This document shows, one piece after another, positions 31,269 through 38,717 of a stretch of DNA of 51,682 bases (within the stretch, counting starts at the first letter, position 1; each line of letters begins with the position of its first letter). Position numbers and translations under genes: made by a program. Source of the DNA: Phytoactinopolyspora limicola (GTDB lineage Bacteria > Actinomycetota > Actinomycetes > Jiangellales > Jiangellaceae); the NCBI RefSeq assembly GCF_011320225.1, contig NZ_JAAOEN010000026.1, positions 1 to 51,682 of the forward strand. The letters are read 5' to 3'. The notes under the pieces were generated by a model. It worked only from the letters and a program-made list of their open reading frames with translations, made no database searches and was not told where the DNA came from.

Positions 31269-32175
31269 GGGAGGGGGTGGGGTCGAGCACCGTGGCGGCG
31301 TAGCGCTGCTTCATCAGGGTGACGACGTCGTCCGGGGCGGCCGCCCAGATGTCGGCGTTGAAGATCTCCACCTCGATGTCGCCCCGGTAGCCCGCGGCCT
31401 CGACGAGCCGGCGCAGGTGCCGCAGGTCGATGTGGCCGTCGCCCATCATCCCGCGGGCCAGCAGGGTATCGGCGGGCAGCGGGGTGATCCAATCGCACAC
31501 CTGGAAGCTGGCGATCCGCCCGGAGGCGCGTCGGATCTGCCGCTCCACGTCCGGATCCCACCACACGTGGAACGTGTCGACGACGACGCCTACCGCCTCG
31601 ACCGGATGCTGTTCGGCGAGGTCTAGTGCCTGCCCGAGGGTCGACAACACACCTCGGTCGGCGCAGTACATCGGGTGCATCGGTTCGAGCGCCAGCTGCA
31701 CACCGCGGTCAAGGGCGTAGGGGACCAGTTCGGCGATACCGTCGGCGACCCGTTGCCGGGCGCCGTGTAAGTCGCGGTCTCGGCGTTGGCCCGCTTCGTC
31801 GTCGGCCGACTGATCGTGGGTGGTGCTGCCCGGCAGGACGGGCGCGCCGGAACCGCTGCCGTCCGGCAGTCCGCCCACCACCATGACCAGGCACCGGGCG
31901 TTCAGGTCGGCGGCTTCGTCGATGGCACGGCGGTTGTCGTCGATGGTCCGTCGCCGGTGTGCATCGTCGGCGACGGTCAGAAACCCGCCGCGGCACAGTG
32001 ACGAGACCCGTAGGCCGGCGTCGCGCACCAGCCGCGCCGACTCGGCGACCCCGTACTCGCGCACCGGTTCCCGCCACAGTCCGATCGCTTCGAGCCCGGC
32101 CCGGACGCACCCGTCGACAGCTTCCGGCACCGACCACCCGTTGGTGGTCTTCTGGTTCAGCGACAGCCGCCGCAT
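31258..32175 (-). CDS. Sugar phosphate isomerase/epimerase (xylose-isomerase-like TIM barrel)
   Basis: A 305-residue AP-endonuclease-family-2 protein. The start is the ATG at 32175, one base after the stop of the DUF993 gene; a longer reading would run back through that gene. It reads LSLNQKTTNGWSVPEAVDGC, LVMVVGGLPDGS, the metal-ligand LALEPMHPMY, VGVVVDTFHVWWDP, FQVCDW and a final GDIEVEIFN Glu. Typical enzymes in the family isomerise or epimerise keto sugars using a divalent metal. It is the last gene of the Gfo/Idh-DUF993 operon. The stop codon lies inside palindrome C. Confidence 0.83.
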   Translation of the reverse strand: MRRLSLNQKTTNGWSVPEAVDGCVRAGLEAIGLWREPVREYGVAESARLVRDAGLRVSSLCRGGFLTVADDAHRRRTIDDNRRAIDEAADLNARCLVMVVGGLPDGSGSGAPVLPGSTTHDQSADDEAGQRRDRDLHGARQRVADGIAELVPYALDRGVQLALEPMHPMYCADRGVLSTLGQALDLAEQHPVEAVGVVVDTFHVWWDPDVERQIRRASGRIASFQVCDWITPLPADTLLARGMMGDGHIDLRHLRRLVEAAGYRGDIEVEIFNADIWAAAPDDVVTLMKQRYAATVLDPTPSPSR

Positions 32176-32176
32176 C

Positions 32177-33334
32177 TCAGGCCACCCCGTAGGTGCGCAG
32201 GAGCGTCGCCATCCGCGCCGCGGCAAGCTCCGGGTCGGGGAACAGCCGCGCGGCGTCGGCCAGCCGGAACGTCTCCACCAGATGCGGCAGGCTGCGGGCG
32301 CTCTGCAGGCCGCCGACCATGGTGAAACCCGGTTGGAAACCGGATAACCAGGACAGGAACGCGATCCCGGTCTTGTAGTAGTACGTCGGCGCACCGAACA
32401 CGTGCCGGGCCAGCGGGACGGTTGGTCCGAACGCCGCCTCGTAGGCGTCGTCGTCGCCCCGATCGAGGGCTTCCAAAGCCGCGGCGGCCGCGGGTGCGAT
32501 CGCGGCGAAGATGCCGAGCAGCGCGTCGCTGTGGTGGGTGCCGTCGCCGCCGATCAGCTCGGGATAGTTGAAGTCGTCCCCGGTGTAAACGCGGACCCCG
32601 GCCGGCAAACGAGTACGTAGCGCCTTCTCGTGACCGGCGTCGAGCAGTGACACCTTGATCCCGTCGATCCGCGCCGCATGATCGTGGATCAGCCCGACGA
32701 CGTGGTCCGTGGCGGTCTCGACGTCGTCGCTACCCCAGTAGCCCCGCAACGCTGGGTCGAACATCGGGCCTAACCAGTGCAGAATGACCGGCTGGTCGGT
32801 TCTAGAGATGATCCGGTCGTAGACCGCCCGGTAGTCATCGGCTGTCTGGGCGACGGCGGCCAGGTGCCGGCTGGCCATCAGGATGATCTGCGCACCGGTA
32901 CTTTGCACGACATCGATCTGGGTCTCGTAGGCGGCGGCGACGTCGTCGAGGCTGTTGGTGGGCTGGTCCAGGTGGTCGGTGCCGGCGCCGGCGGCGATCC
33001 GGTGTCCCGACGACGACGCTTCGGCGGCGCTGCGGCGGATGAGCTCCTGCGTCGTCGGCCAATCGAGGCCCATGCCGCGTTGTGCGGTGTCCATCGCCTC
33101 GGCGACACCGAACCCGTACCCCCACAGGTGGTGCCGGAAAGCCAGGGTGGCGTCCCAGTCGACGACGGCCGGCGCACCGGGCGTGTTGTCGCCCAACGGG
33201 TCGGCGACGACGTGCGCAGCGGCGAAGGCGATCCGGGACTGGAACGGCCGCTGGGGGAGGGGCCAGTCCGCAGCGTCGTTCATGGTGTGCCGGGTGCTGC
33301 CGCCGTCAGCGGTGGGCAAGGTGATCGTGGTCAT
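32177..33334 (-). CDS. DUF993-family TIM-barrel protein
   Basis: A 385-residue protein of the DUF993 group, distantly like dihydrodipicolinate synthase. Readable landmarks are PFQSRIAFAAAHVVADP near the start, WDATLAFRHHLWGYGFGVAEAMDTAQRGMG, ILMASRHLA, VILHWLGPMFDPALRGYWG, IKVSLLD with a candidate Schiff-base Lys, and YTGDDFNYPELIGGDG. The IKVSLLD Lys sits where class-I lyases carry theirs, which is inference. It is always worth reading with its neighbours: Gfo/Idh upstream and sugar isomerase downstream form an operon that looks like oxidation, isomerisation and retro-aldol cleavage of a sugar. Confidence 0.8.
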   Translation of the reverse strand: MTTITLPTADGGSTRHTMNDAADWPLPQRPFQSRIAFAAAHVVADPLGDNTPGAPAVVDWDATLAFRHHLWGYGFGVAEAMDTAQRGMGLDWPTTQELIRRSAAEASSSGHRIAAGAGTDHLDQPTNSLDDVAAAYETQIDVVQSTGAQIILMASRHLAAVAQTADDYRAVYDRIISRTDQPVILHWLGPMFDPALRGYWGSDDVETATDHVVGLIHDHAARIDGIKVSLLDAGHEKALRTRLPAGVRVYTGDDFNYPELIGGDGTHHSDALLGIFAAIAPAAAAALEALDRGDDDAYEAAFGPTVPLARHVFGAPTYYYKTGIAFLSWLSGFQPGFTMVGGLQSARSLPHLVETFRLADAARLFPDPELAAARMATLLRTYGVA

Positions 33335-33348
33335 GGCGTCTCCGTCCG

Positions 33349-33396
33349 TTGCGTCCTGCTCCCCGAGCGCCCCCGGCCACGCGTTGCAGGACGCAA
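33349..33396. promoter_or_regulatory. Intercistronic inverted repeat
   Basis: TTGCGTCCTGC (33349-33359) and its exact complement GCAGGACGCAA (33386-33396) lie 26 bp apart in the 67-bp gap between the Gfo/Idh and DUF993 genes. In the operon mRNA this would form an 11-bp stem with a GC-rich loop, suited to modulating expression or mRNA stability between the two cistrons. Confidence 0.5.
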
Positions 33397-33401
33397 GGTG
33401 G

Positions 33402-34553
33402 TCACGGCGTCAGCTCCGGCAGTTCGACGCGCGCGCCACGCCGCGAGGATTCGAGCCCGGCCTCGGCCAGTCGGACACCGCGTGCTCCGGCCAGGAAGTT
33501 GTACGGGTGCGGGCCATCGTCGACCACGTGCCGGATGAAGTCTTCCCACTGCGCCTTGAATCCGTTGTCCGTCGTGGAATTGGCGGGGACGTCTTGCCAC
33601 TGGTCGCGGAAGGGTTCGGTCTCGACGAGGTCGGGGTTCCACACTGGCCGGGGGGTGGCGCCGCGGTGCTGGGCGACGCAGTTGTGCAGCCCGGCGACGG
33701 CGCTGCCGTGGGTGCCGTCGACCTGGAATTCGACCAGTTCGTCACGGTGCACCCGTACACACCACGACGAGTTGAGCTGGGCGACGACGCCGTTCTCCAG
33801 CTCGAAGATCGCGTACGCGGCGTCGTCGGCGGTGGCGTCGTACGGTTTGCCCTGCTCGTCCCACCGCTGGGGGATGTGGGTGACGGCGCGGGCGGTCACC
33901 GCCTCGATCCTGCCGAACAGGTTGGTGAGCACGTAGTCCCAATGGCAGAACATGTCGGTGACGATGCCACCGCCGTCTTCGGCGCGGTAGTTCCAGCTGG
34001 GCCGTTGGGCCGACTGCCAGTCGCCCTCGAAGACCCAGTAGCCGAACTCGCCGCGGACGGAGAGGATGCGCCCGAAGAACCCGCTGGCGATCAGCCGGTG
34101 CAGTTTGAGCAGACCCGGCAGGTACAGCTTGTCGTGGACAACACCGTTCTTGATGCCGGCCGCCTGAGCCCGGCGGGCCAGGTCCAGTGCGCCGTCGACC
34201 GTCTCGGAGATCGGCTTCTCGGTGTAGATGTGTTTACCGGCATCGATCGCTTTGATCAACGAAGCTTCGCGGACCGAGGTGAGTTGCGCGTCGAAGTAGA
34301 TCTGCATCTCTGGGTCGGCGAGCGCGGTGTCGACGTCGGTGGTCCAGCGGCTGAGGCCGTGGCGGTCGGCGATCTCGCGAAGCTTGGTTTCGTTACGCCC
34401 GGCCAGTAGTGGCTCGACCCGCACCCGGGTGCCGTCGGCGAGCTCCACTCCGCCCTGCTCGCGGATAGCCAGGATGGATCGCACCAGGTGCTGGCGGTAG
34501 CCCATGCGGCCGGTGACGCCGTTCATGATGACACCGATCGACGTGCGTGCCAT
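33402..34553 (-). CDS. Gfo/Idh/MocA-family oxidoreductase
   Basis: A 383-residue enzyme. The N-terminal cofactor region is unusual, IGVIMNGVTGRMGYRQHLVRS, a dihydrodipicolinate-reductase-like GxxGRMG loop. The EKPISE motif carries the catalytic Lys, followed by KNGVVHDKLYLPG and DMFCHWDYVLTNLFG. It leads the operon with DUF993 and the isomerase. A near-perfect LacI-type palindrome ends 10 bp before its start codon, so the operon is probably repressed until an inducer sugar is present. The substrate is unknown. Confidence 0.85.
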   Translation of the reverse strand: MARTSIGVIMNGVTGRMGYRQHLVRSILAIREQGGVELADGTRVRVEPLLAGRNETKLREIADRHGLSRWTTDVDTALADPEMQIYFDAQLTSVREASLIKAIDAGKHIYTEKPISETVDGALDLARRAQAAGIKNGVVHDKLYLPGLLKLHRLIASGFFGRILSVRGEFGYWVFEGDWQSAQRPSWNYRAEDGGGIVTDMFCHWDYVLTNLFGRIEAVTARAVTHIPQRWDEQGKPYDATADDAAYAIFELENGVVAQLNSSWCVRVHRDELVEFQVDGTHGSAVAGLHNCVAQHRGATPRPVWNPDLVETEPFRDQWQDVPANSTTDNGFKAQWEDFIRHVVDDGPHPYNFLAGARGVRLAEAGLESSRRGARVELPELTP

Positions 34554-34562
34554 TCGTCCTCC

Positions 34563-34586
34563 TCGTCGGAAAGCGCTTACCGACGA
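34563..34586. promoter_or_regulatory. LacI-type operator of the Gfo/Idh-DUF993 operon
   Basis: TCGTCGG-A-AAGCGCTT-A-CCGACGA is a 24-bp palindrome with a single mismatched pair. Its centre AAGCGCTT is the classic core recognised by LacI/GalR regulators. It lies directly upstream of the Gfo/Idh ATG (34553), where a bound repressor would block transcription. The LacI protein encoded at 38718-39761 is the nearest candidate. Confidence 0.75.
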
Positions 34587-34636
34587 AGCTACACCACGCT
34601 GCCGCGTTTCGGCCAGCTCCCACCACCTCCCGCCTC

Positions 34637-34688
34637 ATGATCGTTGGCTTTTGACCCCCATATACGGTGGTCAAAAGCCAACGATCAT
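34637..34688. repeat. Long palindrome, copy D (52 bp, two mismatched pairs)
   Basis: The arms share TGATCGTTGGCTTTTGACC with the other copies, but the centre has changed to CCCATATACGG, leaving two unpaired positions (34657/34668 and 34660/34665). It sits 15 bp after the stop of the minus-strand NmrA-like gene and 50 bp upstream of the LacI-type operator. A terminator role for the NmrA gene fits its place. Confidence 0.88.
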
Positions 34689-34703
34689 CGGAGCGAGAGG
34701 GGG

Positions 34704-35561
34704 TCACTGGGTTAGGGCGTGTTTGATGGTTTCGTCGATCTCGGTGGTGCATTGGTGGACCCGGTCGCCCGCTGGGCGCAGCAAGCCGTCTTCGCCGGCG
34801 GCGTACATCTCGGCCAACTGCTCGGCGAAGTCCGACGGCAGTCCCGCCTGCTCCAACGTGCTGACCCACTCCTGGCGTGGCACGTTGACGACAGTGGCGG
34901 TCGTGTTGAGCGCCGCCGCCAGCTTCTCCGCAACCTGGCGTTCGGTGTAGGCGTGGCCGTCAAGGTCGATGACTTCGCTGTGTGTAGGTGGTTCGACCAG
35001 GAGGTTGGCCGCGACCGCGCCGATGTCCCGGGTGGCGATCATCGGGATCGCAACGTCGGCGGACGAACCGAAGTTCGGATAGATACCGTCGTGCCGAACG
35101 GCGTCGATCGCTTCCTCGAACTTCTCCTGGAAGTGGGCCGACCGGACTGCGGTCAGCACCGTCCCGGTGTCACGTAGTTCGTTCTCCAGATGGTGCAGCC
35201 AGCGGATCGGACCGGTACCCGCCGGTAGGTGAGCACCGATAGAAGACAACATGACGACGTGTGGCACGCCGCTGTCGCGTACCGCACCGGCAATGGAATC
35301 GATCAAACCACGCTGGGCTTCGGCGTCGGTAGCGCCCGGTATAAACGGCAACATCACGAAGAAGCCGTCGACACCGTCGATCGCCTTCGCCAAGCCGGCG
35401 CGGTCTCGCAGATCGACGACGGCGGCTTCGGCACCTAGATCGGTCCACGCCGCTGCCTTGGCCGAGTCCCGAACCAGGGCTCGGACGGGCACCCCCTTAG
35501 CCCGCAGCTCGCGCGCGGTGGCTCCTCCGACGTGTCCTGTTACTCCGGTGATGGCGTACAT
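34704..35561 (-). CDS. NmrA-like / atypical SDR NAD(P)-binding protein
   Basis: A 285-residue protein with the NmrA/HSCARG-type start YAITGVTGHVGGATAREL, then RALVRD, VDLRD, VVMLSSIGAH and a C-terminal region typical of NAD(P)H:quinone-reductase-like or regulatory atypical SDRs. The classical YxxxK is absent. ATG 35561 has GGAGCG 7 nt upstream; the 40 extra codons before it lack family support. It is transcribed away from the AraC regulator gene (166-bp shared gap), the usual arrangement for a redox enzyme and its regulator. Confidence 0.85.
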   Translation of the reverse strand: MYAITGVTGHVGGATARELRAKGVPVRALVRDSAKAAAWTDLGAEAAVVDLRDRAGLAKAIDGVDGFFVMLPFIPGATDAEAQRGLIDSIAGAVRDSGVPHVVMLSSIGAHLPAGTGPIRWLHHLENELRDTGTVLTAVRSAHFQEKFEEAIDAVRHDGIYPNFGSSADVAIPMIATRDIGAVAANLLVEPPTHSEVIDLDGHAYTERQVAEKLAAALNTTATVVNVPRQEWVSTLEQAGLPSDFAEQLAEMYAAGEDGLLRPAGDRVHQCTTEIDETIKHALTQ

Positions 35562-35715
35562 GGGCTCGCTCCGTTCGATCGTGGATGTGGTGAGCCTGAA
35601 CGGCTCTGAAGTGGCGGTGGCCGTGTCTCTATTCGACCGGAACGCCGCTGCGCGGACCATGGTTGGAACGCCTGCCCACATGTCTGTGCGTCTGGCTCAC
35701 CGCACACCGGCCTCG

Positions 35716-35727
35716 TAAGCTGGACCC
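35716..35727 (+). promoter_or_regulatory. Possible leaderless promoter of the AraC gene
   Basis: TAAGCT (35716-35721) is a good -10 box 6 bp before the ATG at 35728, with a weak TGGCTC -35 17 bp upstream. No ribosome-binding site precedes the ATG. Together these suggest transcription starting at or near the start codon, which is common in actinobacteria. Confidence 0.35.
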
Positions 35728-36684
35728 ATGGATGCGCTCGATGGCCTGCTGGATGGAGCCCGGGCGCGTGGGGCGATGTTTCACCAGACGATGCTGGAAC
35801 CGCCGTGGTCGTTGTACATCGCCGAAGAAGCGCCGCTGACCCTGCTCACCATGCCCCGCGGTGACTGCTGGATTCTGCCCGAGGGCCTGCCGCCGGTACG
35901 GCTGAACACCGGCGACGTCGCGGTAGTCCGAGGCACCGTGCCGTACGTCGTCGCCGACGATCCGTCTACCCCGCCGCAGCTGGTGATCCATTCGGGAAAC
36001 CGGGCGAAGACGATTGATGGGGTCGATCTCACCGACGAGCTGACCATGGGTGTGCGCACCTGCGGGCTGGACCCCCACGGGTCCGACGTGTTGCTCAGCG
36101 CCGCGTACCCGGTTCCGTACGACGTCAACGAGCGGCTACTGGCCACCCTTCCCACCGTCCTCGTCGTGCCGGATGCCGACGCTCGCGGGCCCCTCATGGA
36201 TCTGATCGTCGTCGAAGCGGACCGAGACGATCCTGGCCAGCAAGCCGTCCTGGACCGCCTGCTCGACCTAGCCTTGATCGCCACTCTGCGGACCTGGTTC
36301 GCCCGTCCGGAAGCCGAAGCACCGGGATGGTACCTGGCGCAGCGCGATCCGATGGTTGGTCCGGCGCTTCAGCTCATCCACGATCAGCCGGCCCGGCCAT
36401 GGACAGTGGCGGCGCTGGCCGGCGAGGTAGGGCTGTCCCGGTCGGTGTTCGCCCAGCGCTTCACCGAGCTGGTGGGCGAGTCGCCGATGGCATACCTGAC
36501 CGGGTGGCGGCTGGTGAAGGCCGCCGACCTGCTGCGGGAGACCGACGCGACGATCGAGTCGATTGCCCGCAAGGTCGGCTATGCCAACGCCTTCGCGCTG
36601 AGTGTCGCCTTCAAACGGGTTCGTGGGGTCACACCGAGTCAGTTCCGGGCGTCAGCGCCGCGAGAGTTCGTCGAGGCGCCCTAG
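35728..36684 (+). CDS. AraC-family regulator with N-terminal cupin (Cupin_6 type)
   Basis: A 318-residue regulator. Residues 1-190 form a cupin-like sensor (LTLLTMPRGDCWILP, VRLNTGDVAVVRG). Residues about 220-310 hold the double HTH (TVAALAGEVGLSRSVFAQRFTELVGESPMAYLTGWRL ... IARKVGYANAFALSVAFKRVRGVTPSQFR). Members of this subgroup usually control an adjacent oxidoreductase, here the divergent NmrA-like gene. Its 3' end overlaps the convergent SRPBCC-like gene by 33 bp. Confidence 0.9.
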   Translation: MDALDGLLDGARARGAMFHQTMLEPPWSLYIAEEAPLTLLTMPRGDCWILPEGLPPVRLNTGDVAVVRGTVPYVVADDPSTPPQLVIHSGNRAKTIDGVDLTDELTMGVRTCGLDPHGSDVLLSAAYPVPYDVNERLLATLPTVLVVPDADARGPLMDLIVVEADRDDPGQQAVLDRLLDLALIATLRTWFARPEAEAPGWYLAQRDPMVGPALQLIHDQPARPWTVAALAGEVGLSRSVFAQRFTELVGESPMAYLTGWRLVKAADLLRETDATIESIARKVGYANAFALSVAFKRVRGVTPSQFRASAPREFVEAP

Positions 36685-37113
36685 CTCGGCGTCGAGTGCG
36701 GGCCGCAGCGCCGGTGCCACCACCATCCGGATCGGCGCGGGGAAGCGTAGCACCTGGAGCCGGCCGAATCGGGTGCCGTCCGGGTGCGGGGCAGCGGCCA
36801 TGCCGATGACGAGGAACCTGCTCTGCATCCAGCACCAGCGTGGTCTCAACACCACACTCATCCGGGCCCGCAGGCCGAGCCGGCCCCGCACGTCGGCAGT
36901 GAGCTGGTCGCCGCTGCGGTCGGTGATGCGTAACGAGCGGACGTGTGGCTGGATGTCCGGCACGGTGTGTTCCAGGTCGGCGGCGAGCGGCCACAACTGG
37001 TCCGGATCGACACCGATGACACGTTCGGCTACGACGGCGCCAGGCAACGCCGCAGCAAGGATATGCAGGCGCGCGACGGGATCGATGTCGGCGACGGGCC
37101 ATGGTGTGTTCAT
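36652..37113 (-). CDS. SRPBCC-like (polyketide cyclase/START-type) protein
   Basis: A 153-residue protein whose ATG (37113) overlaps the stop of the ECF sigma gene. The body reads ERVIGVDPDQLWPLAADLEHTVPDIQPHV, then alternating strands, VRGRLGLRARMSVVL, and a long C-terminal helix ALRPALDAELGRLDEL. This pattern fits the START/SRPBCC helix-grip fold, but sequence evidence is modest and no catalytic residues are evident. Coupling with the sigma factor suggests it could influence sigma activity or be its first target; this is inference. Confidence 0.6.
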   Translation of the reverse strand: MNTPWPVADIDPVARLHILAAALPGAVVAERVIGVDPDQLWPLAADLEHTVPDIQPHVRSLRITDRSGDQLTADVRGRLGLRARMSVVLRPRWCWMQSRFLVIGMAAAPHPDGTRFGRLQVLRFPAPIRMVVAPALRPALDAELGRLDELSRR

Positions 37114-37622
37114 CGTTGCCACTCCTGACGGAAGCGTCGGCGGGCGCGGAACAGCCGTGAGCGTACGGTGCCTGCCGGGACGTCGAGTACGTCGGCGATC
37201 TCGGTTTCGGTCAGCCCTTCGACACCGCGGAGGACCAGCACGGCCCGATGTTCGGGGGCGAGACGTTCGAGGACAGAGGTGATGTCGGTGTGTAGTTCGG
37301 GATCGTCCGGTGCTGGTATGTCCGCGAACCAGTCGACCGGCCCGGGGGGAACCGCCTGGCGCTGACGTGTGGTCCGGATGGCGGCACGGATCGCGATCCG
37401 CCTGGCCCAGCTCCACAGGGCGGCCGGTTCGCGGAGCTGGCCGAGCTTCTGGAAGATCGTCGTGAGCGCTTCTTGGGCGGCGTCGGGACCGTCGTGCAGG
37501 GCGATCGGGCCGCACCACCGGCCCACCGCGGGTTCTAAGCGGGCCAGGAGGTCATGCATGGCCATCGCGTCGCCGGCCTGCGCCGCCCGGACCAGGCTCG
37601 CGTCGTCACTCTCACTCAGCAA
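37110..37622 (-). CDS. ECF-type RNA polymerase sigma factor (TTG start)
   Basis: A 170-residue sigma-70 family protein with region 2 (DAAQEALTTIFQKLGQL...LWSWARRIAIRAA) and region 4 (LAPEHRAVLVLRGVEGLTETEIADVLDVPAGTVRSRLFRARRRF). The best start is TTG at 37622, overlapping the end of the alpha/beta hydrolase gene by 11 bp; later in-frame ATGs would cut region 2. No zinc-finger anti-sigma gene is adjacent. Its operon partners are a hydrolase upstream and an SRPBCC-like gene downstream, an unusual setting for an ECF factor. Confidence 0.85.
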   Translation of the reverse strand: MLSESDDASLVRAAQAGDAMAMHDLLARLEPAVGRWCGPIALHDGPDAAQEALTTIFQKLGQLREPAALWSWARRIAIRAAIRTTRQRQAVPPGPVDWFADIPAPDDPELHTDITSVLERLAPEHRAVLVLRGVEGLTETEIADVLDVPAGTVRSRLFRARRRFRQEWQR

Positions 37623-38577
37623 GGAAGTTCAGGAGCAACTGCTCCACCTGCTCAGGGCAGTCGGCGTGGACATTGTGCCCGCACCCTTTCAGCCGGTGGA
37701 CCTGGGAGTTCTCGATGCCACGGCCTAGCCGGTCGGCGAACTCGGCCGGTAGGAAGGCGTCTTGTTCACCCCACACGATCAGCGTCGGTACGTCAACTAA
37801 GCCCAGGTCATCTTCGGTATCGGCCCAGTCCAGCCGGCGTTGAGAGAGAACCAGCGCACGCCGGTTGTCGACCTGCAGCGCGGTACGCGAGATCTCCTCG
37901 ACGACCTCATCGGTCACGCGGTCGCCGTTGACAAAGGCTTTGTTGAGGAAGCCGCCGACGTCTGCGCGGCCCATCACGTTGGCCGCCGCCTCGCCGATCA
38001 TCGGAATCTCGAAGATCCGCCAGTCCCACACATCGGGCTCGTCGATGCCGCTGGCGCCGAGCAGCGTGAGGGAACCGACCCGGTCTGGATGCAGCTGGGT
38101 GTACCGCAACGCCCAACCACCGCCCCATGAATGCCCGACCAGGGCGAATTCGGTGAGCCCGACAGCGTCGACGAAGACACCTAGCGCCGAGGTCATCGCG
38201 GGAACGTCGTAGGCGAAGCCGGCATCGGTGGTGGTCGTATAGCCGTTTCCGGGCATGTCCACCAGGTAGACGGTGTAATCCTCCCGTAGCGCCTCAACGG
38301 TGTCCCGGAACGTGTAGGACCACTCACCACCGCCGTGCACCATGACGACGGCAGGCCCGTTCCCGAGCTTCTGGTAGGAGAAACGCGCGACCTCGGTGTC
38401 AACGATGGACGGTGGGTGTTCGCGGTGAAACTGTGAACCAGACAACTCCGGTGACGGAGGAGTCCATAGGTACGCCAGACCCGTGAGTGCGAGAACGGCG
38501 GCTGCGACGAGGCTGCCGAAGACGAGCAGGATCCGGCGCGTCCAGACGCGTCGCGCGGGTTGGCTGGTCGGTGCCAT
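37612..38577 (-). CDS. Membrane-anchored alpha/beta hydrolase
   Basis: A 321-residue protein. Residues 14-38 (RRILLVFGSLVAAAVLALTG) form a membrane anchor or uncleaved signal, putting the enzyme outside the membrane. The hydrolase fold has the oxyanion HGGGEWSY, the nucleophile GHSWGGGW, the acid Asp in VWGEQDAFLP and the His in GCGHNVHADCPEQ. The triad is complete. The substrate is unknown; epoxide hydrolase or haloalkane-type relatives are close. It overlaps the ECF sigma gene, so the two are co-expressed. Confidence 0.88.
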   Translation of the reverse strand: MAPTSQPARRVWTRRILLVFGSLVAAAVLALTGLAYLWTPPSPELSGSQFHREHPPSIVDTEVARFSYQKLGNGPAVVMVHGGGEWSYTFRDTVEALREDYTVYLVDMPGNGYTTTTDAGFAYDVPAMTSALGVFVDAVGLTEFALVGHSWGGGWALRYTQLHPDRVGSLTLLGASGIDEPDVWDWRIFEIPMIGEAAANVMGRADVGGFLNKAFVNGDRVTDEVVEEISRTALQVDNRRALVLSQRRLDWADTEDDLGLVDVPTLIVWGEQDAFLPAEFADRLGRGIENSQVHRLKGCGHNVHADCPEQVEQLLLNFLAE

Positions 38578-38717
38578 GAGACTCCTTCACTAGATAGCTA
38601 TGAAGAAGGAGCCACGAGGAAGGCGCCGGCACTCCATCAAGTGATGCAGCACACACCGCTTCGGTGCGTCGAGTCAGCTCACGCCGGAGTCCGTGCGGCC
38701 GAGCCGCGCGACGGGCG

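Noticed and set aside
22372-34688. Classical intrinsic terminators with U-tract
   Set aside because: The palindromes are far longer than normal terminator stems, have no T-run on either side, and two are placed directly before co-directional genes, so a simple terminator label does not cover them.
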